A stretch of 64,000 nucleotides of DNA, from the NCBI RefSeq assembly GCF_900105055.1, contig NZ_FNTA01000004.1, positions 744,001 through 808,000 of the forward strand. The letters are read 5' to 3'. This stretch comes from Amycolatopsis lurida. GTDB lineage: Bacteria; Actinomycetota; Actinomycetes; Mycobacteriales; Pseudonocardiaceae. Shown one piece after another: positions 16,404 through 25,163 of this stretch. Within the stretch, counting starts at the first letter, position 1, and each line of letters begins with the position of its first letter. The position numbers and the translations under genes were made by a program. The notes beneath the pieces are model-generated. The model made no database searches and was not told where the DNA came from. It was given only the letters and a program-made list of their open reading frames with translations.

Positions 16404-17096
16404 ATGTCTGACCCCCTGCCCCCGCTCGCCGAACTCCGGCGGGCCGCCGAAGTGTTCAACGGCTTCGCGAATGTGGACGCCTCTTGGCTTCGACTGCTCA
16501 AGGAAACGCACTCCGCGATCGACCTGTCACAGCCCGCGCATCGGACAATTCTTCTTCGCTGGCTGAACTCGTGGGGATGCCGTATCCGGTACCCGCGGGA
16601 CGGCGAACCAGCCCCCTTCGACGACGGCGTCCGGGCCTGGTGGGAGACCTGGGGCACCACGCTCCCGTCGGCCGACCTGGCCGGCCTGTCGGACGCGGAG
16701 ATCGACACCGCCGCGAAGGCCTACGCGGATCTCTCGGGTGTCGTCGTCTCAGCGGGACGGACCAGGCGTACGCTGGGCCCGACCGCCGCGGCCAAGGCGT
16801 TGTATGCGTTGCGGCCCAACACGATCATGCCGTGGGACGCCGCCATCGCGGCCGCCCTCCACGGCGCCCGTGACGACGCCGCGTTCGGCGCGCACCTGCG
16901 CCTCGGCCGCGCGTGGGCCGCCGCGGTGATCGCCGAGGCAGGGGACGGCGGGGCGGAGATCCCCGCACTGATGGGCAGACCCGTGTCGCTGGCGAAGATC
17001 CTCGACGAATACCTCTACGTCGCCTTCACCATGGGCGCCACGGGTGACTGGGGAACAGACAGCGGAGAATGGTGGAAAAATGGTAACCGGGGATGA
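16404..17096 (+). CDS. uncharacterised protein, 230 aa
   Basis: I do not recognise the function. The product is soluble and largely helical, with no signal peptide or membrane segment. A stretch RTLGPTAAAKALYALRPN followed by TIMPWDAAIAAALHG looks like a helix-hairpin-helix-type arrangement seen in DNA glycosylase-like folds, but no catalytic residues can be assigned. It is transcribed away from the cluster regulator and overlaps the start of the next gene by 17 bases. It interrupts the otherwise minus-strand cluster, so it may be unrelated to it. Confidence 0.75.
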   Translation: MSDPLPPLAELRRAAEVFNGFANVDASWLRLLKETHSAIDLSQPAHRTILLRWLNSWGCRIRYPRDGEPAPFDDGVRAWWETWGTTLPSADLAGLSDAEIDTAAKAYADLSGVVVSAGRTRRTLGPTAAAKALYALRPNTIMPWDAAIAAALHGARDDAAFGAHLRLGRAWAAAVIAEAGDGGAEIPALMGRPVSLAKILDEYLYVAFTMGATGDWGTDSGEWWKNGNRG

Positions 17097-17430
17097 CGTC
17101 AGACGGATCGTTTCGGACCTGCCTCGTGCCTATGAGGCACTGGTCCGTGACCGGGCGAAGTTCCGCGTGGGGCGAATCGTCTTTCTTTCGCTCTCGCCCG
17201 ACGAAACCGTGATGGGATTCGGCTATCCCAAAGAGGAGCGGGAAGCGCTCGTGGCGGGCGAGCCGGAGAAGTTCATGATGCCGATTCCCTCCGATATGCG
17301 CTATCAGTGGGTCCGCGTCCGGCTGTCCGCGATCGATTACGAAGAGTTACGCGAACTGATCGTCGACTCGTGGCGAATGTGCGTGCCGAAGAAGGTTTGG
17401 ACCGAATACCTGGAAAAGAACCCGAGCTGA
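17080..17430 (+). CDS. MmcQ/YjbR-family protein
   Basis: A 116-residue protein of the small double-wing CyaY-like family (DUF419), proposed to bind DNA but without an established role. Recognisable features are the N-terminal VTGDDVRRIVSDLPRAYE, the central FLSLSPDETVMGFG and the ending AIDYEELRELIVDSWRMCVPKKV. I choose ATG 17080, preceded by GGAGAATGGTGG, over an ATG 12 codons upstream. It overlaps the preceding gene and is probably co-transcribed with it. Confidence 0.78.
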   Translation: MVTGDDVRRIVSDLPRAYEALVRDRAKFRVGRIVFLSLSPDETVMGFGYPKEEREALVAGEPEKFMMPIPSDMRYQWVRVRLSAIDYEELRELIVDSWRMCVPKKVWTEYLEKNPS

Positions 17431-17545
17431 ACTGCTCCTTTCGGCGTGCGCCGTTCGGCCCCCTCGCTTACCCTTTTCGGTCCCGTGAATTCGCTTTTCG
17501 GACCATCCAAGAGGGTAGAAATCCGGTGCCGCCCCGGCCCGGGCC

Positions 17546-17668
17546 GTGACTGGAGTCGTAACTCGCGTGCTTGAAGCCGTGACTCGCGTGTCTGGAGGCG
17601 TAAGACGACCGGGTGCGCGAGTTACGCCTCCAATCACGTGTGTTACGGCTCCAAGCACGCGTGTTCGG
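17546..17668. repeat. 21-base-period inverted repeat array (locus 2)
   Basis: Three direct units at 17546, 17567 and 17588 (GTGACTGGAGTCGTAACTCGC type) face units in reverse orientation at 17617, 17638 and a partial one at 17659. This family has GGCGTAACTCGC where locus 1 has GGACGACACGC. It lies in a convergent gap between 17430 and 17776; 17431-17545 shows nothing else recognisable. Confidence 0.85.
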
Positions 17669-17712
17669 TCCTCGCTACGGCCGCCGCAAGTCGAGCCGGG
17701 CGCACCCCGAAC

Positions 17713-17767
17713 GCGCGTGAAGGCCCCCTTCCCTAGGCTCAGCCGAGGGAAGGGGGCCTTCACGCGC
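17713..17767. terminator. long perfect hairpin (GTGAAGGCC family), bidirectional terminator candidate
   Basis: A 22-base perfect stem with an 11-base loop between convergent genes. It lies 9 bases beyond the stop of the last gene of the long biosynthetic operon and can terminate both strands. A related hairpin occurs at 38723-38776. Confidence 0.75.
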
Positions 17768-17775
17768 AAACGAAG

Positions 17776-18105
17776 CTACTCGGCCACCTCTTCGATGGCG
17801 GAGGTTCCACGGGAGCCGGGATTCCCGTACCGCTCCCACACCTCGTTCAGCCGGATCCGCCCGTCCGGCAGGAACTCCGGCGTGTTCGTGCTGTGCCCCG
17901 CGATCACCTGCCCGCTGGCCAGCACCATCGTGTAGGCCATGTCGATCGTCCCGTCCTCGCCGCACTTCCCGGTCAGCGAGCCGAGCCGCACCCCGCCGCC
18001 GGTCAGCTCGGCCCACACCAGGTCGTCCTTCTGCCGGTACAGGGTGACCGGCGCGTTCGGATCCGTGCTGACCTTGCGGAACCGTTTCCCGTCGTAGTTG
18101 ATCAT
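17776..18105 (-). CDS. small conserved MORN-like protein of the cluster
   Basis: A 109-residue beta-rich protein of a widespread uncharacterised family, often misnamed N-acetylglutamate synthase in databases; the STNTPEFLPDGRIRLNEVWE segment is typical. It has no acetyltransferase motif, so I assign no reaction. The ATG at 18105 overlaps the stop of the FMN protein (ATGA), with GGAG upstream. As the last gene of the coupled operon it is probably made with the pathway enzymes; a binding, chaperone or editing role is possible. Confidence 0.75.
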   Translation of the reverse strand: MINYDGKRFRKVSTDPNAPVTLYRQKDDLVWAELTGGGVRLGSLTGKCGEDGTIDMAYTMVLASGQVIAGHSTNTPEFLPDGRIRLNEVWERYGNPGSRGTSAIEEVAE

Positions 18106-19346
18106 TCGTTCTGCTCCGTCCGAGTCGGGAACCAGAGGTCGTCCGAGGTGAGATCCGCGAGGTCGTACTTCCCGAGCGCGCTGGCGAGCAGCCGCAGTTC
18201 GAGTTCCAGGCACCGCACCAGCCGCACAAGCCCTTCGTCCGCGTCCTCGTCGACGGCGAGCAGCGCCGCCCGGCCGAGGCCGACCGCGGAAGCGCCCATC
18301 GCCAGGCACTTCAGCGCACGGGCCCCTTCCCAAATCCGCCCCGACACCAGCAGCGACGCGTCATGTTTGCCGACCCGGCGCAGGCATTCCACCAGCGGCA
18401 ATCCCACCTGGTCGAGGAAGACCGACGGCGCCCAGCCGGTGCCGCCCTCGGCACCGTCCACGGTGACGGCGTCCGCCCCCGCCGCCCACGCGACCCGCGC
18501 GGCCTCGCCGACGTCGCGGCCGGGGTGCAGTTTCACCCAGGCGCGGGCCCGCGGGTAGTTGTTGCGCATCAGGTGGATCTGCTGGCGCAGGATCTCCCCG
18601 GTGAAGGTGCCGGGGCTGCTGGACCGCAGCACCATGGCCTGGTCCCTGCCGAATGCTTCGTCCACTGTGTACTGTTCGGCGACCTCGCCGGCGGCCGTGC
18701 GCGAGAGCACGGTCATCCCCCCGAGTCCCGGTTTGGCACCCTGCCCCACCTTGAGCTCGAACGCCAGCCGCCCGGTCTCCAGCAGCTTCGTCGCGGACGG
18801 ATCGCTGTAGACGAGGTTCCACACCTCCGCGTCGGCGTCCTCGGTGCTCTGCTGCACGACGACACCGCCCAGCCCGTCCGGCACGGCGCCGGCGTACGCG
18901 CGGATCCGGCCGAGCAGGCCGTCTTCGGCGCTTTCGCCCATCCGGCCGTACCCGTGCATGGGGACGACGTTCTCGCCGATCACCATCGGCATCCCGAGCC
19001 TGCCCGCCTGCTCGCTCGCGGCGATCCCGAGCCCACTGCCCGCCACCTGCGTGGACCCGAACGCGCACAGGAACACCGGCGACGGCGCGGTGAACCCGCC
19101 GAGGACGGTCGACAGCGCGACGTCGCCGTACACCGGTTCACGCGCGAGGTCGAACATCTTCTCCAGACGCCGCGGGACGAACACCGGCGGCACGATCCGC
19201 GCGCGGTCGAGTTCGTCCGGCGGAGTGCCGGCGTCCGCGCCGAACAGCGACCGGCCGTATCCCGCGACGTCGGGGAAGATCGCCGCGCTGCCTTCCCTCG
19301 CCCTGGCCCGGATCGCGTCCTCCGGGAGCTGCCGCGCGGTGATCAC
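18102..19346 (-). CDS. glutamate-synthase-like FMN oxidoreductase (stand-alone)
   Basis: A 414-residue TIM barrel matching the FMN-binding domain of glutamate synthase: LKVGQGAKPGLGG and AVTVDGAEGGTGWAP are the substrate/FMN loops. No amidotransferase domain is present, and I do not see the cysteine cluster that binds [3Fe-4S] in GltB. It therefore cannot make ammonia from glutamine; it may reduce an imine or oxidise an amine in the pathway. It is coupled by ATGA overlaps to the asparagine-synthetase-like gene upstream and the small protein downstream. Confidence 0.83.
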   Translation of the reverse strand: MITARQLPEDAIRARAREGSAAIFPDVAGYGRSLFGADAGTPPDELDRARIVPPVFVPRRLEKMFDLAREPVYGDVALSTVLGGFTAPSPVFLCAFGSTQVAGSGLGIAASEQAGRLGMPMVIGENVVPMHGYGRMGESAEDGLLGRIRAYAGAVPDGLGGVVVQQSTEDADAEVWNLVYSDPSATKLLETGRLAFELKVGQGAKPGLGGMTVLSRTAAGEVAEQYTVDEAFGRDQAMVLRSSSPGTFTGEILRQQIHLMRNNYPRARAWVKLHPGRDVGEAARVAWAAGADAVTVDGAEGGTGWAPSVFLDQVGLPLVECLRRVGKHDASLLVSGRIWEGARALKCLAMGASAVGLGRAALLAVDEDADEGLVRLVRCLELELRLLASALGKYDLADLTSDDLWFPTRTEQNE

Positions 19347-20338
19347 GGCGTCGCGATCCCGGGCAGCTTCGGGTACGCGTTGGCCTGCCAGATCGCGTCC
19401 AGCCCGGCGATGTACCGCGTCATCCGCTCCAACCCCATCCCGAAGCCCGCGCTCGGCGGCAGCCCTTCGCGCGCGAGGTCGAGGTACCAGGCGTACTTCG
19501 CCGGGTTCTCCCCCGTCTCCCGCATCCGCTCGATCAGCCGCCGGTACTCGTGCGTGCGCTCACCGCCACTGCACAGCTCCCCGAACCCGTCCGAGGCGAT
19601 GAGGTCGAAGTTCCGCAGCACTCCCGGTTCGGTGCTGGACTCGCCGTCGGTGAACCCGCGCGAGCCCTTGGGATAGTCGACGATGAAGAACGGCCGGTTC
19701 GTCTGCTCCGAGATGATCCGCTCGCCCTGCCAGTCGATCTCCGCGTCGGCGCTCTGCCCGTGCCGAAGACCTTGCAGCCGCGACACCGCCTCGCGATGCG
19801 TCATCCGCTCGAAGTCCTCTTCCAGCAGCGCCGTGAACGCCGCCTGGTCCCGGCCCAGCGTGGCGAGGTCTACTTTGGACTCTCGCAGGGTGTGGGAGAC
19901 CACGTGCCGTAACAGCCCCTGCGCGATATCGAGGACCTCCTCGCGACTGGCACGGGCGACCTCGACGTCGATCTGGGTGAACTCGACCAGATGCCGTCCG
20001 GTGGTCGAGGTCTCCAGCGGCTCCAGCCGCACGTTCGGGGCGACGTAGAAGATCTTGTCGAACGCGAGCAGCGAAGCCTGCTTGTACAGGATGACGCTGG
20101 TCATCATCTTGTACTTGTGCCCGTAGTAGTCGACATCGACCTGCTTGGCCCCGCGGCATCCCGGGTCGGTGACCGGCCCGATCAGCGGCGGCTGCAGTTC
20201 CACGAACCCGTTCATGCCGAGGTACTCGCGGGTGCCCGTGGTGATGCTGTTCTGGATGCGCAACGCCGCCTGCGTCACCGGTGACGTCAGATGCTCGCGG
20301 GTGCCCGGCGGCAGCGCCGCCTCCGATGGTCCGGTCAT
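19343..20338 (-). CDS. class II aminoacyl-tRNA-synthetase paralogue (archaeal asparagine-synthetase-like)
   Basis: A 331-residue catalytic core of the AspRS/AsnRS class without the N-terminal anticodon-binding domain. Motif 2 is FYVAPNVRLEP with HLVEFTQIDVE, motif 3 is GFGMGLERMTRY. The same architecture is known from archaeal asparagine synthetase (AS-AR), which adenylates aspartate and captures ammonia. Here I predict activation of aspartate, 3-methylaspartate or a related acid for amide, ester or hydrazide formation without tRNA. It overlaps the mutase large-subunit gene (ATGA), so a methylaspartate substrate is plausible. Confidence 0.84.
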   Translation of the reverse strand: MTGPSEAALPPGTREHLTSPVTQAALRIQNSITTGTREYLGMNGFVELQPPLIGPVTDPGCRGAKQVDVDYYGHKYKMMTSVILYKQASLLAFDKIFYVAPNVRLEPLETSTTGRHLVEFTQIDVEVARASREEVLDIAQGLLRHVVSHTLRESKVDLATLGRDQAAFTALLEEDFERMTHREAVSRLQGLRHGQSADAEIDWQGERIISEQTNRPFFIVDYPKGSRGFTDGESSTEPGVLRNFDLIASDGFGELCSGGERTHEYRRLIERMRETGENPAKYAWYLDLAREGLPPSAGFGMGLERMTRYIAGLDAIWQANAYPKLPGIATP

Positions 20339-21645
20339 GTCCTACTCCCCTGTGTCAGTCGGTTCACGGGCTCGATTCCCGGCAGCCCGTACTTCTCGTC
20401 GAACGACCGCTCGACGTACCGGAGCGCGTCCAGCAGATCGCCCGAGGTCATCCGCCGTTCCGCGGGCAGGTCGACGAGGTCGCCCAGTGGCATCGCGCCG
20501 ATCCGCTGCCACTCCAGGCGTCCGCCGGCGTCCAGCCGTCCGCGGGCGCGGCCCGCGTTGTCCGGGTGCAGGCAGAACGGGACGTCCAGCTGCCCCCGCG
20601 CGAACGCGGTGACCAGTGCCCGGCCGAGATCGGTGTCGAGCGAAAGAACGTTGTCCACCAACGCTTTCGCCTGAGCGTGGATCCCGGTGTCACCGAGCCT
20701 GCCGATCCGGGACACCCCCCGCGCGGACTCGGCGGCGTGTTCCAGCGCGGTCACGTTCTCCGCCACGGTCGGCAGCCGGTGCGCTTCGGCGGTGGTCTTG
20801 ACGATCAGCCTGCTCGCCCCGGTGCGGGCGGCCAGCCGCGCGGACTCCGCGATCAGCTCCAGCGCACCGCCCGGTGTCCTCGGGTGGACGCCCATGTAGC
20901 CGTAGATCACCACATGCGTCCGCGCGTGCGGCACGTATTCCCCGATCAGCGCGTGCAGCGCGGCGACGGCCTCCTCGTCCTGCCCGGCGTGGGTCTGCTG
21001 CGCGTAGCTGAAGGACAGGCAGCGAATCCCGTGCCGCCAGAAGAACATCCCCTCCAGCACGCTCAGCGCGACCAGCAGCGCCGGCGGGCACAGCTGGCCC
21101 ATCATGCAGCCGCCGAAGGTCTCCAGGTGCGGTTCCAGGTCGGGACCGCGGGCCTCGGCGAGCGTTTCGCACGAACGCCGCCAGTTGTCGACGGCCGCCG
21201 AGAGCGGCATCCGGCTGTACGGCAGGCAGTACGACACCGGGCCGCCCTCGGTCGCGTGCAGCCCGAAGTCCAGCAGCGCCCGGACGATCCGGCGGGGATC
21301 CGCTGAACCGTGCCGGATCTGCACGGGGAAGTCCCCGGTCAGCACGCCGTCGAGCAACGCCGTCGTCGTCGCGGGATCGTGGTCGACGAGCGGGTAACCG
21401 TTGAGATCGGCACCGGCCGCCAGTGCCGCGCGCGCCGCCTCGTGGTCGCCGACCCTGGTGTAGCTGTCGATCGTGATCGTCCCGACCGTCGCGGCCCGCG
21501 CCGCCCTGGTCGCCAGCAGTCCCCGGGTCATCCGCCCCGGATCCGCGAAACCCATCCGGGGCTGGACGACCAGCTCTCCCCTGGCGTGGTGGCGCGCGAC
21601 CACCTCGCCGAACGAATGTCCCCGCCGCGGGGTGAGCACGCTCAT
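20335..21645 (-). CDS. methylaspartate (glutamate) mutase large-subunit homologue
   Basis: Epsilon-type subunit of coenzyme-B12-dependent glutamate mutase, converting L-glutamate to L-threo-3-methylaspartate with the small subunit encoded immediately upstream. At 436 residues it is slightly shorter than typical GlmE (about 480). The TIM-barrel signatures include RHGSADPRRIV, FGGCMMGQLCPP and LSFSYAQQTHAGQDEE. ATG 21645 overlaps the small-subunit stop; a longer frame upstream is antisense only. Such pairs supply 3-methylaspartate in antibiotic clusters such as friulimicin. Confidence 0.88.
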   Translation of the reverse strand: MSVLTPRRGHSFGEVVARHHARGELVVQPRMGFADPGRMTRGLLATRAARAATVGTITIDSYTRVGDHEAARAALAAGADLNGYPLVDHDPATTTALLDGVLTGDFPVQIRHGSADPRRIVRALLDFGLHATEGGPVSYCLPYSRMPLSAAVDNWRRSCETLAEARGPDLEPHLETFGGCMMGQLCPPALLVALSVLEGMFFWRHGIRCLSFSYAQQTHAGQDEEAVAALHALIGEYVPHARTHVVIYGYMGVHPRTPGGALELIAESARLAARTGASRLIVKTTAEAHRLPTVAENVTALEHAAESARGVSRIGRLGDTGIHAQAKALVDNVLSLDTDLGRALVTAFARGQLDVPFCLHPDNAGRARGRLDAGGRLEWQRIGAMPLGDLVDLPAERRMTSGDLLDALRYVERSFDEKYGLPGIEPVNRLTQGSRT

Positions 21646-22106
21646 CCCGCGCCCAGCGGGACGCCGGGGGCGCGCACGGACAGGGTGCGGAGGAACGTCC
21701 GAAAGGGCGTCAGTCCGCCGGAGTCCTCGAACACCGCGTCGAAGCCGGCCTCCAGCAGCCGCGCCGCGTTGCTGCCACCCGTGACGTCGAGCTTCCCGCC
21801 GATGACGACCGGCATCGTGACCAGCTCCGTCCGCGCGCGGAAGGTCTCCATCAATCGGACTCCGTCCTGGCGGCCGTGCCCGTTGAGGCTGCTGATCACC
21901 AGCAGGTCCGGCCGCCGGGTGACGCATTCGCGCACGATGGTCGCGTCCGGGACGCAGGCACCGAGGTTGGTGACCCGGCAGCCCAGTTCCTCTAGCAACA
22001 GCTCCAGGTACACCAGGTTCCAGGTGTGCGCGTCGGACGAGAGCCCGGTGACGAGCACGTCGAGACCGGCGGCCGGGAGCGTGGACTGGACGGCTTCGAT
22101 GGTCAT
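21642..22106 (-). CDS. methylaspartate mutase B12-binding small subunit
   Basis: A 154-residue Rossmann-like cobalamin-binding protein. The cobalt-ligating histidine is H27 in D25-A-H27-T-W-N30; the family motif is DxHxxG, so the final glycine is replaced by Asn here. The later SSLNGHG and VIGGKLDVTGG loops, which cradle the nucleotide tail, are intact. The gene starts at ATG 22106 inside the stop of ATP-grasp 2 and overlaps the large-subunit start. The altered motif could weaken or alter B12 binding, but the remaining pocket argues for activity. Confidence 0.87.
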   Translation of the reverse strand: MTIEAVQSTLPAAGLDVLVTGLSSDAHTWNLVYLELLLEELGCRVTNLGACVPDATIVRECVTRRPDLLVISSLNGHGRQDGVRLMETFRARTELVTMPVVIGGKLDVTGGSNAARLLEAGFDAVFEDSGGLTPFRTFLRTLSVRAPGVPLGAG

Positions 22107-23383
22107 GGTGCGGCGCTCTCCCTCTCTCCTCGGTCCGGCCGCACGTCGATCTCGATCAGCGCGACCGCCTCTTCGGCCAGGCGCGACGCCTCCGCCGGGC
22201 TGTCCGCGGTCACCATCAGGTCGCCGACGCGGTCCCACGAACTGCGCAGCCCGTCGAACCGGTCGCCCGCCGAGACACTGACGTCGCACATGAAGACGCC
22301 TTCGGCCTGCGACGCCTTCTCCACGCCGCGCACGTCCTCGATCAGGCCGGGCTCGATCGAGAGGAACCGGACCGCGGCGCCGCCTTCGGCCTTGCGCGGC
22401 AACAGGTCCACGACCGGTTCGTCCTTCATCACCGAGAAGTAGGCGCGGTTCAGCTCCACCGGATAGGCGCGTTGGATCAGCTCGATGATGCCGTCGCCCG
22501 CGAACCGACCGGCGCATTCGACCAGGTAAGGGACGCCGTCCGAGACGATCCACTCACAGTGGACGATCCCGGTGCGGAACCCGGCCGCCGAGGTGAGCCG
22601 CCGGGTCTCCTCGGTCAGCGTCGCGGTCAGCTCGTCCGGGATGTCGGCGGGGACGATATGCGCGAGCTCGATCGGACGCGGGCCGGGGAACAGCCGCTTG
22701 CCGGTGACGTTGGCGAACAACGGCTCGCCGTCCCTCAGCAGCATCTCGACGCTGTACTCGTCGCCCTCGACGAAGCTCTCGGCCAGCATCTTCAGTTCCA
22801 TCGCGCGGTCCGGGACGAAGATCCCCTCGTCCTGCACGACGCAGTTCGTCCACGCCTGCTCGGCCTCGGCCGGGTCGGTGAGCACCTGCGTCCCCACCGA
22901 CGCCTGCCGGTTCGCCGGCTTCAGCACGGTCTTCCCCGGATGCCGCGCCATGAACTCGCGGACCTGCGCCGGGCTTTCGACGCGCGCCGACGCCGGGTTC
23001 GCGATCCCCGCCGCCCGGCTGACCAGGCGCAGCACCGCCTTGTCCCGCAGGATCTGCGCCGCACCGACCCCCGCGCCCGGCAGGCCGTAGCGTTCCGCGA
23101 GCCGGGCCGCGAACGGGGTCGCGTACTCCGTCAGCGGCACGACGGCGGCCGGGTCGAGATCGTGGTGGACGTGGAAGAACTCGTCCGCCTTGCCGGGCAG
23201 GTGGAACTCCCACTCGATGAGTTCGCGCACCAGCGCCGAACCGGCCACCGTCTTGCGCGCGTCGCGTTTGCGGATGACGTCGGGTTCTTCGACGAAGATG
23301 ACCGATCCGTCCGGCTGGAAGTCCTTGATGGACGAACCCAGCGCGGCGGCCACGAACCCGACCAGCACCACCGGCCGCGTCAT
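22103..23383 (-). CDS. ATP-grasp ligase 2
   Basis: A 426-residue ATP-grasp protein, predicted amide- or hydrazide-forming ligase. ATP-binding residues are in TVLKPANRQASVGTQV; the metal-binding region is in PYLVECAGRFAGDGIIELI. Sequence differs widely from the other two ligases of the cluster, so each probably has its own coupling step. ATG 23383 overlaps the stop of the solute-binding-protein-like gene, and the 3' end overlaps the mutase small-subunit gene. Substrates are not readable. Confidence 0.85.
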   Translation of the reverse strand: MTRPVVLVGFVAAALGSSIKDFQPDGSVIFVEEPDVIRKRDARKTVAGSALVRELIEWEFHLPGKADEFFHVHHDLDPAAVVPLTEYATPFAARLAERYGLPGAGVGAAQILRDKAVLRLVSRAAGIANPASARVESPAQVREFMARHPGKTVLKPANRQASVGTQVLTDPAEAEQAWTNCVVQDEGIFVPDRAMELKMLAESFVEGDEYSVEMLLRDGEPLFANVTGKRLFPGPRPIELAHIVPADIPDELTATLTEETRRLTSAAGFRTGIVHCEWIVSDGVPYLVECAGRFAGDGIIELIQRAYPVELNRAYFSVMKDEPVVDLLPRKAEGGAAVRFLSIEPGLIEDVRGVEKASQAEGVFMCDVSVSAGDRFDGLRSSWDRVGDLMVTADSPAEASRLAEEAVALIEIDVRPDRGERESAAP

Positions 23384-25131
23384 GACTGCTCCTCGACGTA
23401 ATACCAGTTCTCGGGGTTGATCAAGCCGTACGGGTTGATCGGCGAGAACCCGCGCAGGTTGCCCGCGACCTCGAAGAGCCGCCGCGGGAACGTCGGCATG
23501 AAGATCACCGGCGCCTGCTCGGCGATGTACTCCTGGTACTCGTACAGCGCTTCGAGCGAGTCGGTGGTGACGGTCTTCGCGATCAGCTCGTCCGCCTTGG
23601 CGTCGCGCCAGTTGCTGAAGTTGCAGGCGGCACCGCTCTGGAAGAGGTTCTCCCCGGTCGGATAGTTGTAGACCCAGCCGCCGCCCCAGCACGACAACTG
23701 CCACATCCGCTTCTCGCCGGGGCCGTCCTCCGCCACCAGGACCGACCCCATCACCTCTTCGAGGCGGATTTCGATGCCGGCCTTGGCCGCGTCGTCCCGG
23801 AACTGCGCCATGAGCCTCGCCAGCGACGGCCGCCCTTCCCAGTAGCGCAGGGAGAAGCTCAGCTCCGTGCCCGCCGGGATGCCCTCGCCCGCTTCACCGG
23901 GACCGGTGCCGGGACGCACGCACACCGCGGGCGAAGCGCTGACGTCCCACCCGTTGTCGGAGAGCAACTGCCGTGCCTTCTCCAGGTCGAACGGCCAGAA
24001 CCCGCCGCGTTCGGCGATCTTCGGCGACACCAGGTCGCTCTTGGGCAGCACCGGGATCGACCCGGTCTGGCTCCAGCCGTAACCCTGGTAGACCTCGCGC
24101 GCCCCGTACTCCTGGTCGAAACAGCTCTGCAGCGCCTGCCGGACGTACGGCTGCCTGATCATGTTCCCGGCGACGGTCGGGTTGCTGAAGTTGACCGCCA
24201 TGAAGTTGATGTTGAACAGGATCTGCGGTTCCAGCTGGAAACCGTCGCCGAGCGGGTTGGGGCCGCCCTTCGTCGGGTCGCCGTCGGGCTGGACGCCCAT
24301 CCCCGGCGGCAGGAAGCCGACCTGGACATCGCCGGACTGCAGGAGTTCGTACTGCTGCTCGTCCGAGGTCGTCGACACCTGGCGCAGTTCGTCGAGATGC
24401 GCCGGGTTCGGCCCGCTGTAGTGCTCGTTCGGGACGAAGGTGACGACGCCTTCCTCGGTGTAGCTCTTGAGCCGCCATGGACCGTTCACGACACTCCACA
24501 CCGGACTGTCGGCCCAGCGCGTGCGGTGCGAGTTGTCCTCTTCGACGACGTCGCCGTTCTCCGCCATCAAGAACTCGTAGACCGCTTCGGCCTGATCGAT
24601 GTCGTGCGTCGCGTCGGCCGGGCCGTCCGCGGTGCGGTCCCACGCCTTCGGCATCGGCGTGATCATGGTGAGCTGGTTCAGCAGCACCCAGTTCTTCGAG
24701 TACGCCTTGTCGAAGGTGAAACTCACGGTGTCGTCGGCGACCTTCCCGAACGAAACCAGGTTGTCCGGGAAGTAGCCCTCGGAGTAGGCGCCGAACCTCG
24801 GCCCCTTCACCTTCAGCATGTTCATCCAGAAGATGACGTTGTCCGCGCAGACCGTCTCGCCGTTGGACCACTTCCACGGTTTGATCCGGACCGTGCAGGT
24901 GCGGCCGGTCTCGTCCCACACCGGCTCTTCGCCGACGCTGAGGTCCCAGTCGATCTCCGGCGCGCCGTCCCGGCCCAGCCAGTAGAGCGGCCGGTACATC
25001 AGCATCTGGAACTCGTAGAGGCTCCGCACGCCGAAGCGCTCGCCCGGGGTGAAGGGGAAGATCACCGCGGGCGGGAACCCGGGAAGGCAGGCCCAGGTGG
25101 CGACGCCACCCTTGATCGGCTTGTCCGTCAT
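23380..25131 (-). CDS. SBP_bac_5-type oligopeptide-binding protein without export signal
   Basis: A 583-residue homologue of family 5 extracellular solute-binding proteins (OppA/DppA fold): PWKWSNGETVCADNVIFWMN and ending PTFPRRLFEVAGN. It begins MTDKPIKGGVATWACLP with no signal peptide, Tat motif or lipobox, and the seven codons open upstream (MRRKRKV) do not supply one. No ABC permease or ATPase genes accompany it. It may be a cytosolic binding or carrier protein for an intermediate. GGAGG lies 12 bases before the ATG. Confidence 0.83.
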   Translation of the reverse strand: MTDKPIKGGVATWACLPGFPPAVIFPFTPGERFGVRSLYEFQMLMYRPLYWLGRDGAPEIDWDLSVGEEPVWDETGRTCTVRIKPWKWSNGETVCADNVIFWMNMLKVKGPRFGAYSEGYFPDNLVSFGKVADDTVSFTFDKAYSKNWVLLNQLTMITPMPKAWDRTADGPADATHDIDQAEAVYEFLMAENGDVVEEDNSHRTRWADSPVWSVVNGPWRLKSYTEEGVVTFVPNEHYSGPNPAHLDELRQVSTTSDEQQYELLQSGDVQVGFLPPGMGVQPDGDPTKGGPNPLGDGFQLEPQILFNINFMAVNFSNPTVAGNMIRQPYVRQALQSCFDQEYGAREVYQGYGWSQTGSIPVLPKSDLVSPKIAERGGFWPFDLEKARQLLSDNGWDVSASPAVCVRPGTGPGEAGEGIPAGTELSFSLRYWEGRPSLARLMAQFRDDAAKAGIEIRLEEVMGSVLVAEDGPGEKRMWQLSCWGGGWVYNYPTGENLFQSGAACNFSNWRDAKADELIAKTVTTDSLEALYEYQEYIAEQAPVIFMPTFPRRLFEVAGNLRGFSPINPYGLINPENWYYVEEQS

Positions 25132-25163
25132 GACTTTTCGTTTCCTCCGCATGTCGGCCGCGC

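Noticed and set aside
23380..25131. ABC peptide importer locus.
   Set aside because: Only the binding-protein homologue is present, without signal peptide, permeases or ATPases.
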